From Torreya grandis (lineage: Eukaryota; Streptophyta; Pinopsida; Cupressales; Taxaceae), in assembly GCA_037957365.1 (NCBI GenBank), contig JARHVA010007805.1, positions 470,001 to 534,000 on the forward strand: a stretch of 64,000 nucleotides of DNA, in the 5' to 3' direction. The translations under genes and the position numbers were made by a program. Position 1 is the first letter of the stretch. Each line of letters begins with the position of its first letter. The notes under the pieces are model-generated. The model was not told the origin of the DNA and did no database searches. It was given only the letters and a program-made list of their open reading frames with translations. This document shows positions 1-10,760 of the stretch, in pieces.

Positions 1-137
1 TAAGATCTATATGACTAATAGATTTAGAAAATAGATCATCAATGCACACAAAACAACCATAAAATAAAAATAGGTATAAACATTATAGACATATACATTA
101 ATGTCAATCGCATTGGAACCATTTTATAATACAACTG

Positions 138-142
<5 letters not shown>

Positions 143-220
<78 letters not shown>

Positions 221-282
221 TATATATATATACATACATATATATATATATATATACATACATATATATATATATACATACA

Positions 283-316
<34 letters not shown>

Positions 317-577
317 CACATATATACATATACATATATAAATACATATACATATATAAATACATATATATATATATATACATATATATGTATATATACA
401 TATATACATATATATATATACACATACATGTATATATATACGTGTGTATATATATATATATATGTATATATGTATATATATATATATATACATGTGTGTG
501 TATATATATATATACATGTATGTATATATATATACATGTATATATATATATATATACATGTATGTATATGTATATAT
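143..577. repeat. Long TA-rich microsatellite
   Basis: A pure (TA)n run of roughly 75 bp grades into interrupted TATATACATA and TATATGTATG variants until about 577. All long open frames here, on both strands, are artefacts of the dinucleotide (alternating Tyr-Ile or Ile-Tyr with some His and Cys) and are not genes. Confidence 0.97.
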
Positions 578-1379
578 TATTTACAAAGTGTTATCACTTC
601 ATATTCCAACATTCCACTACATCTCCAAGAAAGACTCTTCACATTTTGAGCCTATTACTATGATTAAAAGGACCTAATACATACAAAAAGGTATAGAAAA
701 CATAAAATAATGTAAGTCATGCACATATCCATTAATTACATTCTATAATTTTGATATCTTTATTATACTCACAACACTTTCTTAGACTTAAATAGTTGTC
801 TCAACATGAGACAAAGTCACAATGAAGGTATCCTAAGATGAATCTTGAAAACATTGAATATATTGAGGAATTGAACCAAAACTAAGTATTGTAATTATCA
901 CTCTAGGTGTTATTTACCAATTTTCAACCTTTATGTACTACTTAGATGCCCTTTAGTGTTTTCAACTAAGTAGGATACTAGCCTACCACCCTCATGATAT
1001 TTTAATAGAGTAGTTTAAATAGGTGGCTTCCATTTACATATTTTTAACCAACATGGCCCTACTCATAATGCTTAAAACAATCCTACTAAAGTGTAGATTT
1101 TTTTTTAAATGTGAAAATTGTAAAAATTATAAAATTTTAAGTGCACACTACCTACTAAGTGGTGCCATGTTTGGATTTTGTTTCACTTGAGATTACTAAA
1201 ATGTTTACTCTGTTTGAGATTCATAAGGTGAAATTAATGATGTATAATCTATTGGCACATGTTGTGGTTATCATTGGTTTTATGTCTGGGACATAGTAGT
1301 AGTCTTACTTTATTAGAAAACCTATTGAATATACTAAGGAGAAATAAATTGAGGCTCATCCACAAGTTATGTAATAGAG
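578..1379. other. No recognisable feature
   Basis: AT-rich sequence without a frame, repeat or RNA that I can recognise. It lies beyond the 3' end of the decayed minus-strand frame at 1380-4067 and may be the untranslated tail of the same unit, but nothing in the sequence proves that. Confidence 0.5.
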
Positions 1380-4067
1380 TTATTAAGCTATGACAAATCT
1401 TACTTAAATACTTTTTAGTTAATAAGCACTTCCCACACCATAGTGAGAAATGTGCATAGTGGAGCTTGGATCACCATCAAATTATGAATGTATTCATCTT
1501 ATATGATGGTTATGAGTGCATTGGAATTTCATTATTTGAACTATATGTCTTGGGAGAGCTCCTTTAATTGATTTACATGGCTCTACATTTGACTTCCAAC
1601 AAATGTGTTATGTATAATCTCATTTTTCATGCCTACAACTTCTACATGACATTATCCCATGAATCAATAACTATTTGAGTGTTTTTTCCATTAATTTAGA
1701 GTTAATTGAATGATCTTCCATTATATCTTTGGATTTTTCCACCCTACTAAATTCTAGATTGGATTCATAAAATGAATTGGTGAAGTACTACTTCCAATTA
1801 ATCATTACTTGGGTGATGTTCTTAGATTGAACTATAATTGTATCCAATACTCACTCATATTCTTTGAAGATATCACAAATTACCTTTGTTTATGTTTTAT
1901 TGTTCTTCCCCTAACTATTAAGTGATAGTAAATTATATGTAAAAATCCAATGTTTTGTTATCTAGGATAAGAGAATTGAAAATTACTTATCTTAAGACAT
2001 GATTTGGTCACCCAAAACTTGAGTAACCAATGTAGGTAAAGTGTTATTAATGAGTTAGTGTGTTTTGGATAAATAAATGTAAAGGTCTACATTATCCTCC
2101 TACATCTATAAGACTTCTTGTTCTAAGGATGAAGACTTTTGTCTTATTGATCCTAAAATAGTTTCACCTTTAATTTGTTTAGCCAGTGGAATTTAAGAAA
2201 CATCTAGAGATGTTTCATGCATTTTTGTAGCTAGAGCCTTGTCATAAGTTACAATAGAGACAATTTCCCTCTTAATCTATTCCATGGGAAGATAAAAATT
2301 TATGTATTATATGGATGATGTAGGGACATCCCATAATTACTGACTCATTAGTTGAGACCTTAGTTGAGAGGCCTCCTCCTATGCACCTCCCTAATAAATT
2401 TATGAGCTTGGAGGTATGGGTAGTGTCTCCTGGGTCTCATTTGTTTGAATAATATTAGTGGTCACCAATTCAACTTTTTACATATCTTCCTATTGTAATA
2501 TGTGCTTTGCTTCTTCCTTGGTTTTTATTTCCACTTCAACCTTAACTTTGGCCTCCACTTTGGCCTTAGAATTAGTGTTTTCCCCAACCTTGGCTTTAGA
2601 TTCAAATTTAGTATTATCTTTTGCCTCTTCTTTATCCTTGTATTTGGCTTTGGATTTAAATTCAACCTTGGCCTTGGCCTCTTTCTCAGCATTATATTTG
2701 ATTTAGCTTCATCCTTGGCCTTGGCTTTTTCCTCAACCTTGGCTTTGGATTTAGCTTCAACCTTGGCATTGGCCTCTTGTTAAACCTTGGATTTGGATTC
2801 ATCTTCAACATTATATTTAGATTTGACTTCCTTTTCCTCATATTTCCACCTAGCTTTCTCATGTTGGGTGTGTATAACTTCTTTGGCATTTTTCTCCTTT
2901 TAAACCTTTACAAATATCACTACTTCATATTTATTTTGGTACACAAAATGTGCTTACTTTTTTTGTTGATACTTAATTAATGTTATTCTTTTTATTTATT
3001 CTTTGCCTCTACCTATTTATCTCTTTTATTTTGAGCCTCTACTTCTTCAAACTTTTGCCTACACTCCTCCTCTTTGGCCTATCATTTTTATTTATCCTCA
3101 TCTTTGGTAGCCTTATACTTTACCTCTTTTTTATTTTTATTATTCTCTTATTTCACCTTATTCTCAACCTTTATTTATTCCTTTACTTGTTATTCTTACT
3201 CTTGCATAGTATTTTTTATGCTACGACATCTATTTTCTCAATTTATTACCTAGGTTGTGGAAAAATGATCTCTTTAGGCTCCTCCGTGGGATTAAGTGAG
3301 TCTATCACTATAATTTATTATGAATATTCTAAATATGATGATTACATAATATTTCCTCTTCACATTGTCGACTTATTTTTGGAAGATGGAGGTGGAGTGA
3401 GGGTCTTCATTGGCCTCTTCATAGTTTGAACCTAAGCTTATTTTTAGGATCCTTACACTTGTTCGGATATGCCCTCCGCTATTGGGTATATAAATGACAC
3501 CATCCTATCCTTAATTATTTATGAGTATATGGGTGAAACAAGGGTCTTTATCCTATGCACTAGGTTTAGAAGTGGACTTTATTATGTCAAAATATCCATT
3601 TCATGCATAGTAAAAGATCCTATAATTAGATCCATCTAAAAAAGTTCTGATTGAAACCATTGGCATGTTTATTCTTATCTAATAAAATATATAGTGATGG
3701 ATGGAAGAGGTTGAGTTATATCCACCCATAAACATGGCCTTACTTGACTATACACCTATTAAGTGAAAACTACCTTTTTAAAGAAGAAAACATTTTCCTC
3801 TCCTTGTTTGTAAACATCATTTATGATTCCTATGATCATAAACTATATAACTTCTTGTTATTCAAATCCTATCTCTTCCAAGTCACACTAAATATCTATA
3901 TTTATATCATTCTTATTATCTAACCATGATTTTTCTTGATGTGTCCTCTTCTTAGGTATTGGTAATGAGGCTCTTCATTTTGGTGCCTTCTTAATTTTCT
4001 TTACCTATGATGGAGCCACATTAGTTCATTGTGGTACCTTTAGTTGAGATTGTACCTATTTAGGCAT
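1380..4067 (-). pseudogene. Decayed ~890-codon gene of unknown family: basic N-terminus, Lys/Glu/Ala-rich coiled coil, C-terminal domain
   Basis: Reading the minus strand from an ATG at 4067 gives one frame down to about 3190 with no indel, interrupted only by stops. After a frameshift a Lys/Glu/Ala-rich stretch follows (about 3190-2490; typical pieces KVEAKSKAKVEEKAKAKDEA and KAKVEFKSKAKYKDKEEAKD) with one or two more shifts. A further single frame runs from about 2690 to 1540 through pieces such as ETSLDVS, IPLAKQIKGE, LGSIRQKSSSLEQEVL, LVTQVLGDQIMS and a Cys/His cluster SCRSCRHE at about 1630. A last shift near 1520 leads to MVIQAPLCTF. The first 60 codons are rich in Lys/Arg (VKKIKKAPK, IPKKRTHQEK), like a nuclear-localisation segment. 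Most stops sit where CAA, CAG, CGA or TGG is plausible. I do not recognise the family. It could be an accessory ORF of a retroelement or a host-gene relic. Confidence 0.6.
2490..2790 (-). repeat. Degenerate short tandem repeat coding Lys-Ala/Val-Glu blocks
   Basis: The plus strand shows repeated variants of CCTTGGCTTTGGATTTAG and TCAACCTTGGC with 12- to 30-bp spacing. Read on the minus strand these are the AKVEAKSKAK-type blocks of the decayed gene at 1380-4067. The plus-strand frames here (Leu/Ala/Ser/Phe-rich) are only complements of this repeat. Confidence 0.75.
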
Positions 4068-4076
4068 AGGTTATTT

Positions 4077-4975
4077 GATAAGATTAACAATAATATAATA
4101 TACATATCTAGATGTAGAATTAATAAGAAAAAACACATAGATAATTTATACATAAATTAGTTTGAAAAACCTCCAATAGGTGGAAAAACACACAAGTGAT
4201 GATTATTCATATATTTGAGAAACCTAATTTACCCAATACATAAACTTATCCTTCTCACTTCCTATTAATGACCTTCACAAACCCTTTGTAAATCACTCAA
4301 TTAAGATAAAATTAGATAATACTTCACCATAACTCACAATAGGGGTAAAACCCCATTTATAATAAAATGTGAAAGAAGGTTACTATTATAATCAATAGGT
4401 CCAAACATCCCAAAATCAATTTAATAACATTGGTAGGTATTATTTTCATGAGGTTTTCACCTCATGTTAATAAATAATATATTTTTATTATTTAATTAAC
4501 TACCAAGATAAACTAAGGTTCAATTAAACCCACGTAGTCATTAAATATTATAACACTCCCCCTTAATGGTAAGTGGGGATGAAATTCATAATCACTTTAA
4601 AAAGTAATTATACCATGTATAGAGTTGAATTATTTAAAACCCTTTATCATACAAAACATCACCTTTTGAAACAAAAGGAATTATAATCCATAAACTACTC
4701 AAAAGTAAGTTTAGGCTAGCATGATCATGAGATTACATCTCATAGTTTCTCATGAATAATCATCTAAACATTTTTAATCCTTTTATAACATAAGGAAATT
4801 CATTACAATATGATTTTAAGTATTGGGTATAAAATTAAAACTTACACACAAAGTTTACTTAAATTACATAACTTCAACATGAAGTTTACAATGATTTATA
4901 ATGAGAATAAGTATAGAGAATAATAAGTAATACATATAAATTAGGAAGTGGCATTGTCATGCACACTCCTCAATG
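4077..4975 (-). repeat. Probable remains of the copia 3' LTR
   Basis: This segment follows the last recognisable pol codons of the copia relic, where a 3' LTR should lie. It is non-coding and ends near TGATAAG at 4077, just before the ATG of the next decayed gene. No partner 5' LTR is visible, so both edges are guesses from position. Confidence 0.35.
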
Positions 4976-4979
4976 TCAA

Positions 4980-5720
4980 CTTTAAGAGGCATAACATTGC
5001 ATGAAATTGGTATAACTTGGTAGCACTAAGTGGTTTTCTGAAGATATCTACCACTTTTTCATCTACAAGATATAATTATAGATAAATATTACTATTGAGG
5101 ACATTCTATTAGATAAAATTCACATGAACTTTAATATGTTTAGTTCATTGGTGTTCTACTTATATTTTTTTCTAGAGTGATATAAATTTGGTTATCATAA
5201 TGAGGATGGTATTGTGAGAAACATCCAAATGAAATTCTTGAAACAACATTCAAAACCACATGGTTGATTTGGCAACTTCTATAGAACTATTTTACTCTGC
5301 TTCAGTATAAGAGATAAAGACATTAGGTTTATTTTTACTACTCCAAGTGATAACACCTACACCAAACTTAAACACATATCTAGAAGTATATTTATGATCT
5401 AAAGTATCACCATCATGGTTAACATCATAATAACTATATAATTTAGCATTATTAATGGAAGAATAAAATAAAATAAAATAAATAGTTCTTTTGATATAAT
5501 GAATAATACATTTATCTAATTTCCAATGATCCAAATATGGATTTTGCATAAATTTAGAAGCAACGCCAACAACATATGAAATATATATCCTATTAATGGT
5601 TAGATAAATCAAACTACCAACAAGATGTCTATAAAAATTAGGGTTAAAATTCTCACATGTAGGTTTTGGATCAAATTTTACACCAAATTTGATAGGAATT
5701 AGATGTAGATTTACAATCAA
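4980..5720 (-). pseudogene. Copia RNase H and pol C-terminus (decayed)
   Basis: The frame at 5720-5292 reads like the copia connection and RNase H region: RHLVGSLIYLTINRIYISYVVGVASKFMQ, here split for length, corresponds to the usual 'Y-x-x-x-V-G-S-L-x-Y-L-x-x-T-R-P-D-I' segment, followed by HWKLDKCIIHYIKRT and DHKYTSRYVFKFG. It continues past 5292 with several stops through ELPKSTMWF-like and DEKVVDIFRKPL pieces (usual form: ADxxTKPL) to about 4980. RNase H would remove the RNA template during reverse transcription. Stops after TEAE and an altered catalytic neighbourhood make it inactive. Confidence 0.85.
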
Positions 5721-5789
5721 TCATACTAAATTTAATAAGAAGATTATGTGCATACTAAGATTATTTTGTAGAATACCTAAATCAATTAT

Positions 5790-6470
5790 TTAAAATATTT
5801 GACTTAGTTTATTCTTATATTTATGAATTAAACTAGTTAGATAACCATTATTTAAAATATCAATATATAAAATAATTAAGATAAAATGAACATTTTTTAT
5901 TTTAACAAATAAATCATTATCAAAATAGCAATTATAGAAACCTAGTTCTTTAAAAAAATAAGTAACTTTAGAGTACCAAGCTTGAGGAGATTGTTTTAAA
6001 CCACACACACACACACACACACACACACATAATTTTGTTTTTTAGGGTCAGTGAATCCTTTAGGATGAGTCATATGGATTTACTCTTCTAAATTATCATT
6101 TAGAAAAAAACATTCTTAACATCCATTTTATGGATAACCCAACCATTTTGGGTTGCGAGATAAATAATTAATCTAACAATACTCATTTTTGTTATAAGAT
6201 TAAAGGTTTACACATAGTCAATCCTAGGTTTCTAATTAAACCCATGGGTAACTAATATTGCTTTAAAATTAAATTTTTTATAAATTGAATTATATTTGAT
6301 CTTATAAAGTCACCTACAATAAAAAATAATATGCCTTTTAGGTGGAGGTGGGATAAGATCCCAAGTATGATTTTAATTAAGACATAAAACTTAGTTTGCA
6401 TATAAACTTTCCATCTATCATCGTGAATGGATTCTTCAAAATATTGAGGTTCACATTCATACATAGTCAT
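5790..6470 (-). pseudogene. Copia reverse transcriptase (decayed, interrupted by a CA/GT tract)
   Basis: From 6400 down, the minus strand reads YKIKYNSIYKKFNFKAILVT, then THPKGFTDPKKQNYV, then GLKQSPQAWYSKVTYFFKEL and finally ILYIDIL. These match the copia RT landmarks 'W-V-[FY]-K-I-K', 'Q-P-x-G-F', 'YGLKQSPRAW' and 'YVDD'. The catalytic box is YIDI instead of YVDD, so the second catalytic Asp is lost. A (CA)14 tract at 6002-6029 lies exactly between the QPxGF and GLKQSP motifs and replaces the usual short Lys/Leu/Ser/Tyr linker with Cys-Val repeats. The usual RT length is kept apart from stops. Confidence 0.88.
6002..6029. repeat. (CA)14 microsatellite inside the copia RT
   Basis: About fourteen perfect CA units. 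On the coding (minus) strand they read as alternating Cys and Val just before GLKQSPQAW, so the tract arose within former coding sequence. Confidence 0.95.
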
Positions 6471-6776
6471 TAAGGCATGGTAATAATGTTGAATCCTAGT
6501 TAATTTATTAATATTATCAACATTACAAGATTAAATTAGGGATTCTATCCATTTAGGTGTTTTAGAATGAACATGAAACTTAGGGGGTTCCCCAAACTCT
6601 AAGTTATCCAAAGATGGATCAACTTCCTCTAGGGCATCTATTTATTCATAAGGATAAAGAAGAGAGTCAAGTTCATTAAAAGAAGAATATTAAGGATGTT
6701 ATACTAAGGTCTCAAAAAATTATTTTTCAAGAATAAGAACATTCATATTCTAAATGATCTAACATTTAAATGGATC

Positions 6777-7655
6777 TTATACTCTTAAACATTTTTTCTT
6801 ACCTTCATAACCTACAAAAATATAAGAAAGAATCAAACTTTTTTTTAACTTTAGGATCAAAGGTGAATGTAGGGATACCAAAGATATTAATATGAGCCAC
6901 ACTAAGTTTATTTTTATACCATATTTATAAAGGATTATATATAAATATTTATTAAGGACTCTATTTAGAATATGCATAGTAGTATTCATTGCTTCAGCCC
7001 ATAATAACTTAGGGACATTTCCAGATGCAACATATTTATGAAAATACAATTTTTTTAGGGGAGTAAGGTGTTGTTATTTTAATTTAAATGCCAAAACTAA
7101 TAAAAATTAATAATCAAAATCATTACTAATGTATTCACCACCATTATCAAATCTTAATCTCTTAATAGAAAAACTAGAAGAATTTGTAACATTAGCTTTA
7201 AATTCCTTAAATTTAGAAAACACTTCAGATTTATTTTTAATGAAATATGAATAGATCATTCTAGTATAATAATATATAAAAGAATCATCATATAAATAAC
7301 CATTAAGATATATAACTTCAAGAGGTCCTGAAACATCAATATGAATAAATTCTAGAAGATGAGAGGAATCCACATTATGATTCTTGTGAAAGGGATTAGT
7401 GTGTTGTTTCCCATGTAAGAAGCCTTCATAAGTTTTATTATAAGAAGAGGTCAAAGTTAAACCAACAACAATATTATGAGCAGACATAACATGTAAACTT
7501 ATAAAATTAACATGTCCTAATATTTCATGCCATAGTTGAGATTCATTATTATTATGTGATGAAAGTAAACATGTAGAAGAAGTAGTAAAAATGTATAATA
7601 CATTCTTTTGAACACCTTCATCAATCAGAGAACCAAAATGATTTATAAAGGACAA
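6777..7655 (-). pseudogene. Copia integrase (decayed)
   Basis: The minus strand carries LWHEILGHVN (His pair of the HHCC zinc site), then YEGFLHGKQH, where the usual Cys pair C-x-x-C has become Tyr and Phe, then FIHIDVSGPLEV with the first catalytic Asp, and LRFDNGGEYIS with the second. After a break near 7100 it resumes with HKYVASGNVPKLLWAEAMNT and ILNRVLNK, the downstream integrase core, then SYIFVGYEGKKK. The peptide around the catalytic Glu (usually Q-Q-N-G-V-A-E-R) is scrambled. The family enzyme inserts the cDNA into host DNA; this copy has lost both its zinc site and its triad. Confidence 0.88.
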
Positions 7656-7860
7656 GCTATATTTTATAAATGTTAAAATTAAATTATCATTTGTAAGTTG
7701 TTAAAAAATATCAAAATTTTCTTAATCTTATGTACATATAAAACATCATTAATAATAAATTTTGTAAATTTTATATTTCTTTGCTTAGTTGCTTCTAAAA
7801 ATGAATTATTTCTTAAGTAAATATTTTTAGAGATATCTCTATAACTATATAAAATATTCA

Positions 7861-8878
7861 ATAATCAATTCATTTGGTGTGATGCGCCACAATCTATAAT
7901 CCATTCATTCTCATTTTAAGCAAATAAAGCAACATATAATTCAATAACATTTGAATTCTTATCATGGTTTTTATTCTAATTAGGGTTTTGATTATTCTAT
8001 TTATTTTGGTTAGATTTCTTCCCTTTATTATTTTTAAATATTTATTGTTAAATTTATCCTTATTTTTATAACATGTTTCTATTCTATAACTAAATTTAGT
8101 ACATAGATTGTAATTCCCATTAAACTTAGGTTTATGATTCTTATTACCAAATCCCTTGTTCCCATTATTTTATTTAATAGAATTAGGGTAAGGTTTATAT
8201 TTTATATTGTTATAAAATATAGGGTTAAGATTTATAAATTATTGAGTAACATTATCTTTAGAATAAAAATTATACATTACTTTCTCTTCTTGAATAAGAA
8301 TATCTGACATGGTAGTGATGTTTGGGATATCTTGCTCTAGTTGGTAGTTATATTTTAGAATATAAATAAAATTGCAATTTTTTCATGAATATTAAGCTAA
8401 ATAATAAAATAAAGAAATTGAGCTTGAATAAAATTACAATTACAACTATCTAACTAAGCTCTAATATTATTAATGTTTTAAATAAAATTAACTACCTTTT
8501 CATCACCTTTTATAGGTGTAGTCAACAATTCAAGAATCAATTTAATAATCTTTGAGAGATGAGTGCCCCCATACATATACTCAAGGAGTTTCCAAGCATC
8601 GCTATGAGACTCCTAATTGTTGATATGGATCATAAATTCATTCTTAATGATCTTTAAGATAATTTACATATCTTCTTAAGATTTATTTTGAAATAAATTT
8701 GAAAGATCAAGTGTCATATGTCATCGTAATGGGGGTTTTTCATTTATGATGACAATGTTCCATAACTTTTGAGCCATAAATTCCATTTTAATGTGAATTT
8801 TAGATATATTATAGTTTGATCCATTAAGCATTTGAGATTCATCTAATACAAATTTATGAAAATCCATAGCTTCCATTT
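7861..8878 (-). pseudogene. Copia gag and protease N-terminus (decayed)
   Basis: Starting at an ATG at 8878, the minus strand reads MEAMDFHKFVLDESQMLNGS, then ISKIHIKMEFMAQKLWNIV, the UBN2-type copia Gag pattern (L-x-G-x-N-Y-x-x-W-x-x-x-M). It continues with SHSDAWKLLEYMYGGT and several stops. Near 8100 NLCTKFSYRIETCYKNK resembles a worn CCHC zinc knuckle, and near 7890 WIIDCGASHQMN is the protease motif W-x-x-D-S-G-A-[ST]-x-H with Ser changed to Cys. Too short and broken to appear as an open frame. Confidence 0.8.
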
Positions 8879-8916
8879 AAGAATGAAAGTAAAAAATTCT
8901 TACAAGAACCTTTTTT

Positions 8917-9540
8917 AATGTAGGACTAGTGGATGTGGAACTCAAGCGAAACCCCTTCAATTTTTCTAACCAAAGAATTATATCAAAATTAATTCAAGTA
9001 AGGATAAACTAATTTATGGTTTATTCAAACTTGGATATTCATTATACTATCTCTCTCTACTCTCTCCCTAGGATTGGATTGGACTATAATCCGATCATAT
9101 TTGAAGTTTAAATGATTCCCAAATTCAAAATTTTCCTTTTCAAAATTGAAAATATGTGGTTACACCATCTAGATCTTATGGACTCCATAAATAACTAGTT
9201 GAAAGGTCCATTTTCAGGCTTGAACATGTACATTTTGGTGAAAAATATAAACCATGTGAAGATAAGATTATAAAATTGGAATAAGGAGATCTTTGGAAAC
9301 ATATTTACAACAAATAAATAAATAGAGGAACTCCAAACCCTTGAAGAATATTTATCTTTGTATGGATCAAATGAATAGTCCAGCCTTGAAGAAAAAGAAC
9401 TTCTTAGCAAGTATCATAACCTTAAGGCTAAGGAAGAATACTTCTAGAAATAAAAGTCTAGATGCTTGTGGCTCAAGGAAGGGGATAGAAATACAAAGTT
9501 TTTCGACCAGTAGGCTTCTAAAAATAGAAATAAAACCTTA
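8917..9540 (+). pseudogene. LINE ORF2 endonuclease C-terminus and linker (decayed)
   Basis: One frame (starting at 8917) reads NVGLVDVELKRNPFNFSNQR, then RIN-stop-FMVYS, then YSLPRIGLDYNPIIFEV. These correspond to the APE-endonuclease landmarks 'GLVDLxxxGxxFTWSN', 'RIDRFLVS' and 'LPRxxSDHxPI'; the catalytic SDH is LDY here. It continues with KIENMWLHHLDLMDS, FSGLNMYILVKNI, NWNKEIFGNIF and CLWLKEGDRNTKFF, typical for the segment before the RT. The domain would nick target DNA to prime reverse transcription. Ser-to-Leu and His-to-Tyr changes plus several stops make it dead. Confidence 0.85.
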
Positions 9541-9699
9541 ATATATAAAATTTAGCTCAATGATGGAAGGAAAAGCATGGACCCAGATGTCATTACTGAG
9601 TAGATTATATACTTATTCAAGAACTTGATAAAGGAAATTGGCCCCCTTAATGTAAACATGGAATAAAAAATCTTAAAAAATATTCCTGTACTAATTTAT

Positions 9700-10760
9700 C
9701 ATTTTGAGAGATTAAACCTCCTTAAAGCCCCTTCAGCTAAGGAAATTAAACATATAATGCTTTCTATGGAAGGTAACAAAGCTCCAGGTCCTAATGCTTT
9801 CACTCCTCTCTTCTTCTAGAAATTTAGGGATATTATTCATAAAGAAGTGGAGAAAATAGTCTGTAATTATTTGGAGTTGTAAATATTTTTAAAAATATGA
9901 ACAACACTTCTTGGTTCTTATCCCCAAAAAACTAGGATAAAAATTAACTAAAAGATTTTAGACCCATAAGTCTATGCACCATTATCTAAAGTATTTTATC
10001 AATAATTTTGGTAAGAATAATTAAACCTATCCTTGGGAGGATCATAGGTGAACATTATGGAGACTTTGTCTTAGGGAGACAAATCATTGATGGAATAATC
10101 AAAATTTATGAGGCCATACACTCTAATTTTAAGTCCTCCAAGCAAGGAATGTTTGACAATATATATATGAACAAGGCTTATGATAGAGTATTTTTTAGGC
10201 TACTCGATAAGACCCTAAAAAATTTTGGATTTGATTCCTCATCCATAATCTCATCTTAAATTGTATCTCTACCCCCAAATTTTTGGTCATGATAAATGAG
10301 GTTCCCAAAGGCTACTTCTCAAATAGTGAAGGATTAAGATATGAGGATCTCATATCTCCCTATATATTCATAATTCTCACTAAAATTATGGGATTAAAAA
10401 TTCAATCAATAAGGGATTAGGTCCTCATAAAAGGATTAAGGGTGACCCAAAACACTAGCCTAATCACCCATGAACTATTTATTGATGACACTTTCCTACT
10501 TGGGTAAGACTTTATTGTAGAATATAAATATATAAATAATATCCTATTATATTATGAATATGTCTCAAACCAATGCATTAACTATTCTAAGAGATACATT
10601 CTTTTCATCAACACTCAACAAGGTCTAAAAATGAAGCTAGATACTATCCTTGGATGTCAAATAGGTAGTATTCCTTCTACCCATTTAGGTATCCCTCTCT
10701 TTTTTGGGAAATTAAAGGTGTAATATTGGAATCCCTTAGTGGATAAAATATTGAATAAAC
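9700..10760 (+). pseudogene. LINE reverse transcriptase (decayed)
   Basis: Motifs in order: APSAKEIKHIMLSMEGNKAP followed by GPNAFTPLFF at about 9728-9820 (usual 'GNKAPGPDGF'), then IIKPILGRIIGEHYGDFVLG and RQIIDGIIKIYEAIHS within 10008-10259, then IYMNKAYDRVFF (usual 'LDMSKAYDRV'), then HELFIDDTFLLG at 10470-10505 (usual 'HLLFADDTL'). The catalytic Asp of motif A has become Tyr, while the two Asp of the FxDD box remain. Several frameshifts separate the blocks. The identification as a plant L1-clade RT is firm; activity is excluded. Confidence 0.9.

Larger units (their letters stand above)
4080..8880 (-). mobile_element. Ty1/copia retrotransposon relic (5' end missing)
   Basis: On the minus strand, domains follow in the order gag (8878 to about 8000), protease (about 7890), integrase (7655-6780), reverse transcriptase (about 6450-5790) and RNase H (5720-4980), which is the Pseudoviridae/Copia order (integrase before RT). 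Each piece keeps family motifs but is cut by stops and small indels. The gag start at 8878 directly abuts a LINE, so the leader, primer-binding site and 5' LTR are not seen next to it. The internal region is a little under 4 kb, normal for plant copia. The element cannot be functional. Confidence 0.9.

Noticed and set aside
39..677. Several open frames of 77-182 codons on both strands
   Set aside because: They consist of Tyr-Ile/Ile-Tyr alternation from the TA-rich microsatellite.
2458..3429. Plus-strand Leu/Ala/Phe-rich open frames that look like membrane proteins
   Set aside because: They are the complement of the Lys/Glu/Ala-rich minus-strand frame; the minus strand gives a coherent protein that continues well beyond them on both sides.
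8958..8990. tRNA-Met primer-binding site of the copia element (TTGATATAATTC before CTTTGGTTAG on the minus strand)
   Set aside because: The plus strand reads in frame as LINE endonuclease (FNFSNQR...RIN-stop-FMVYS) from 8917 onward, which explains the bases better.
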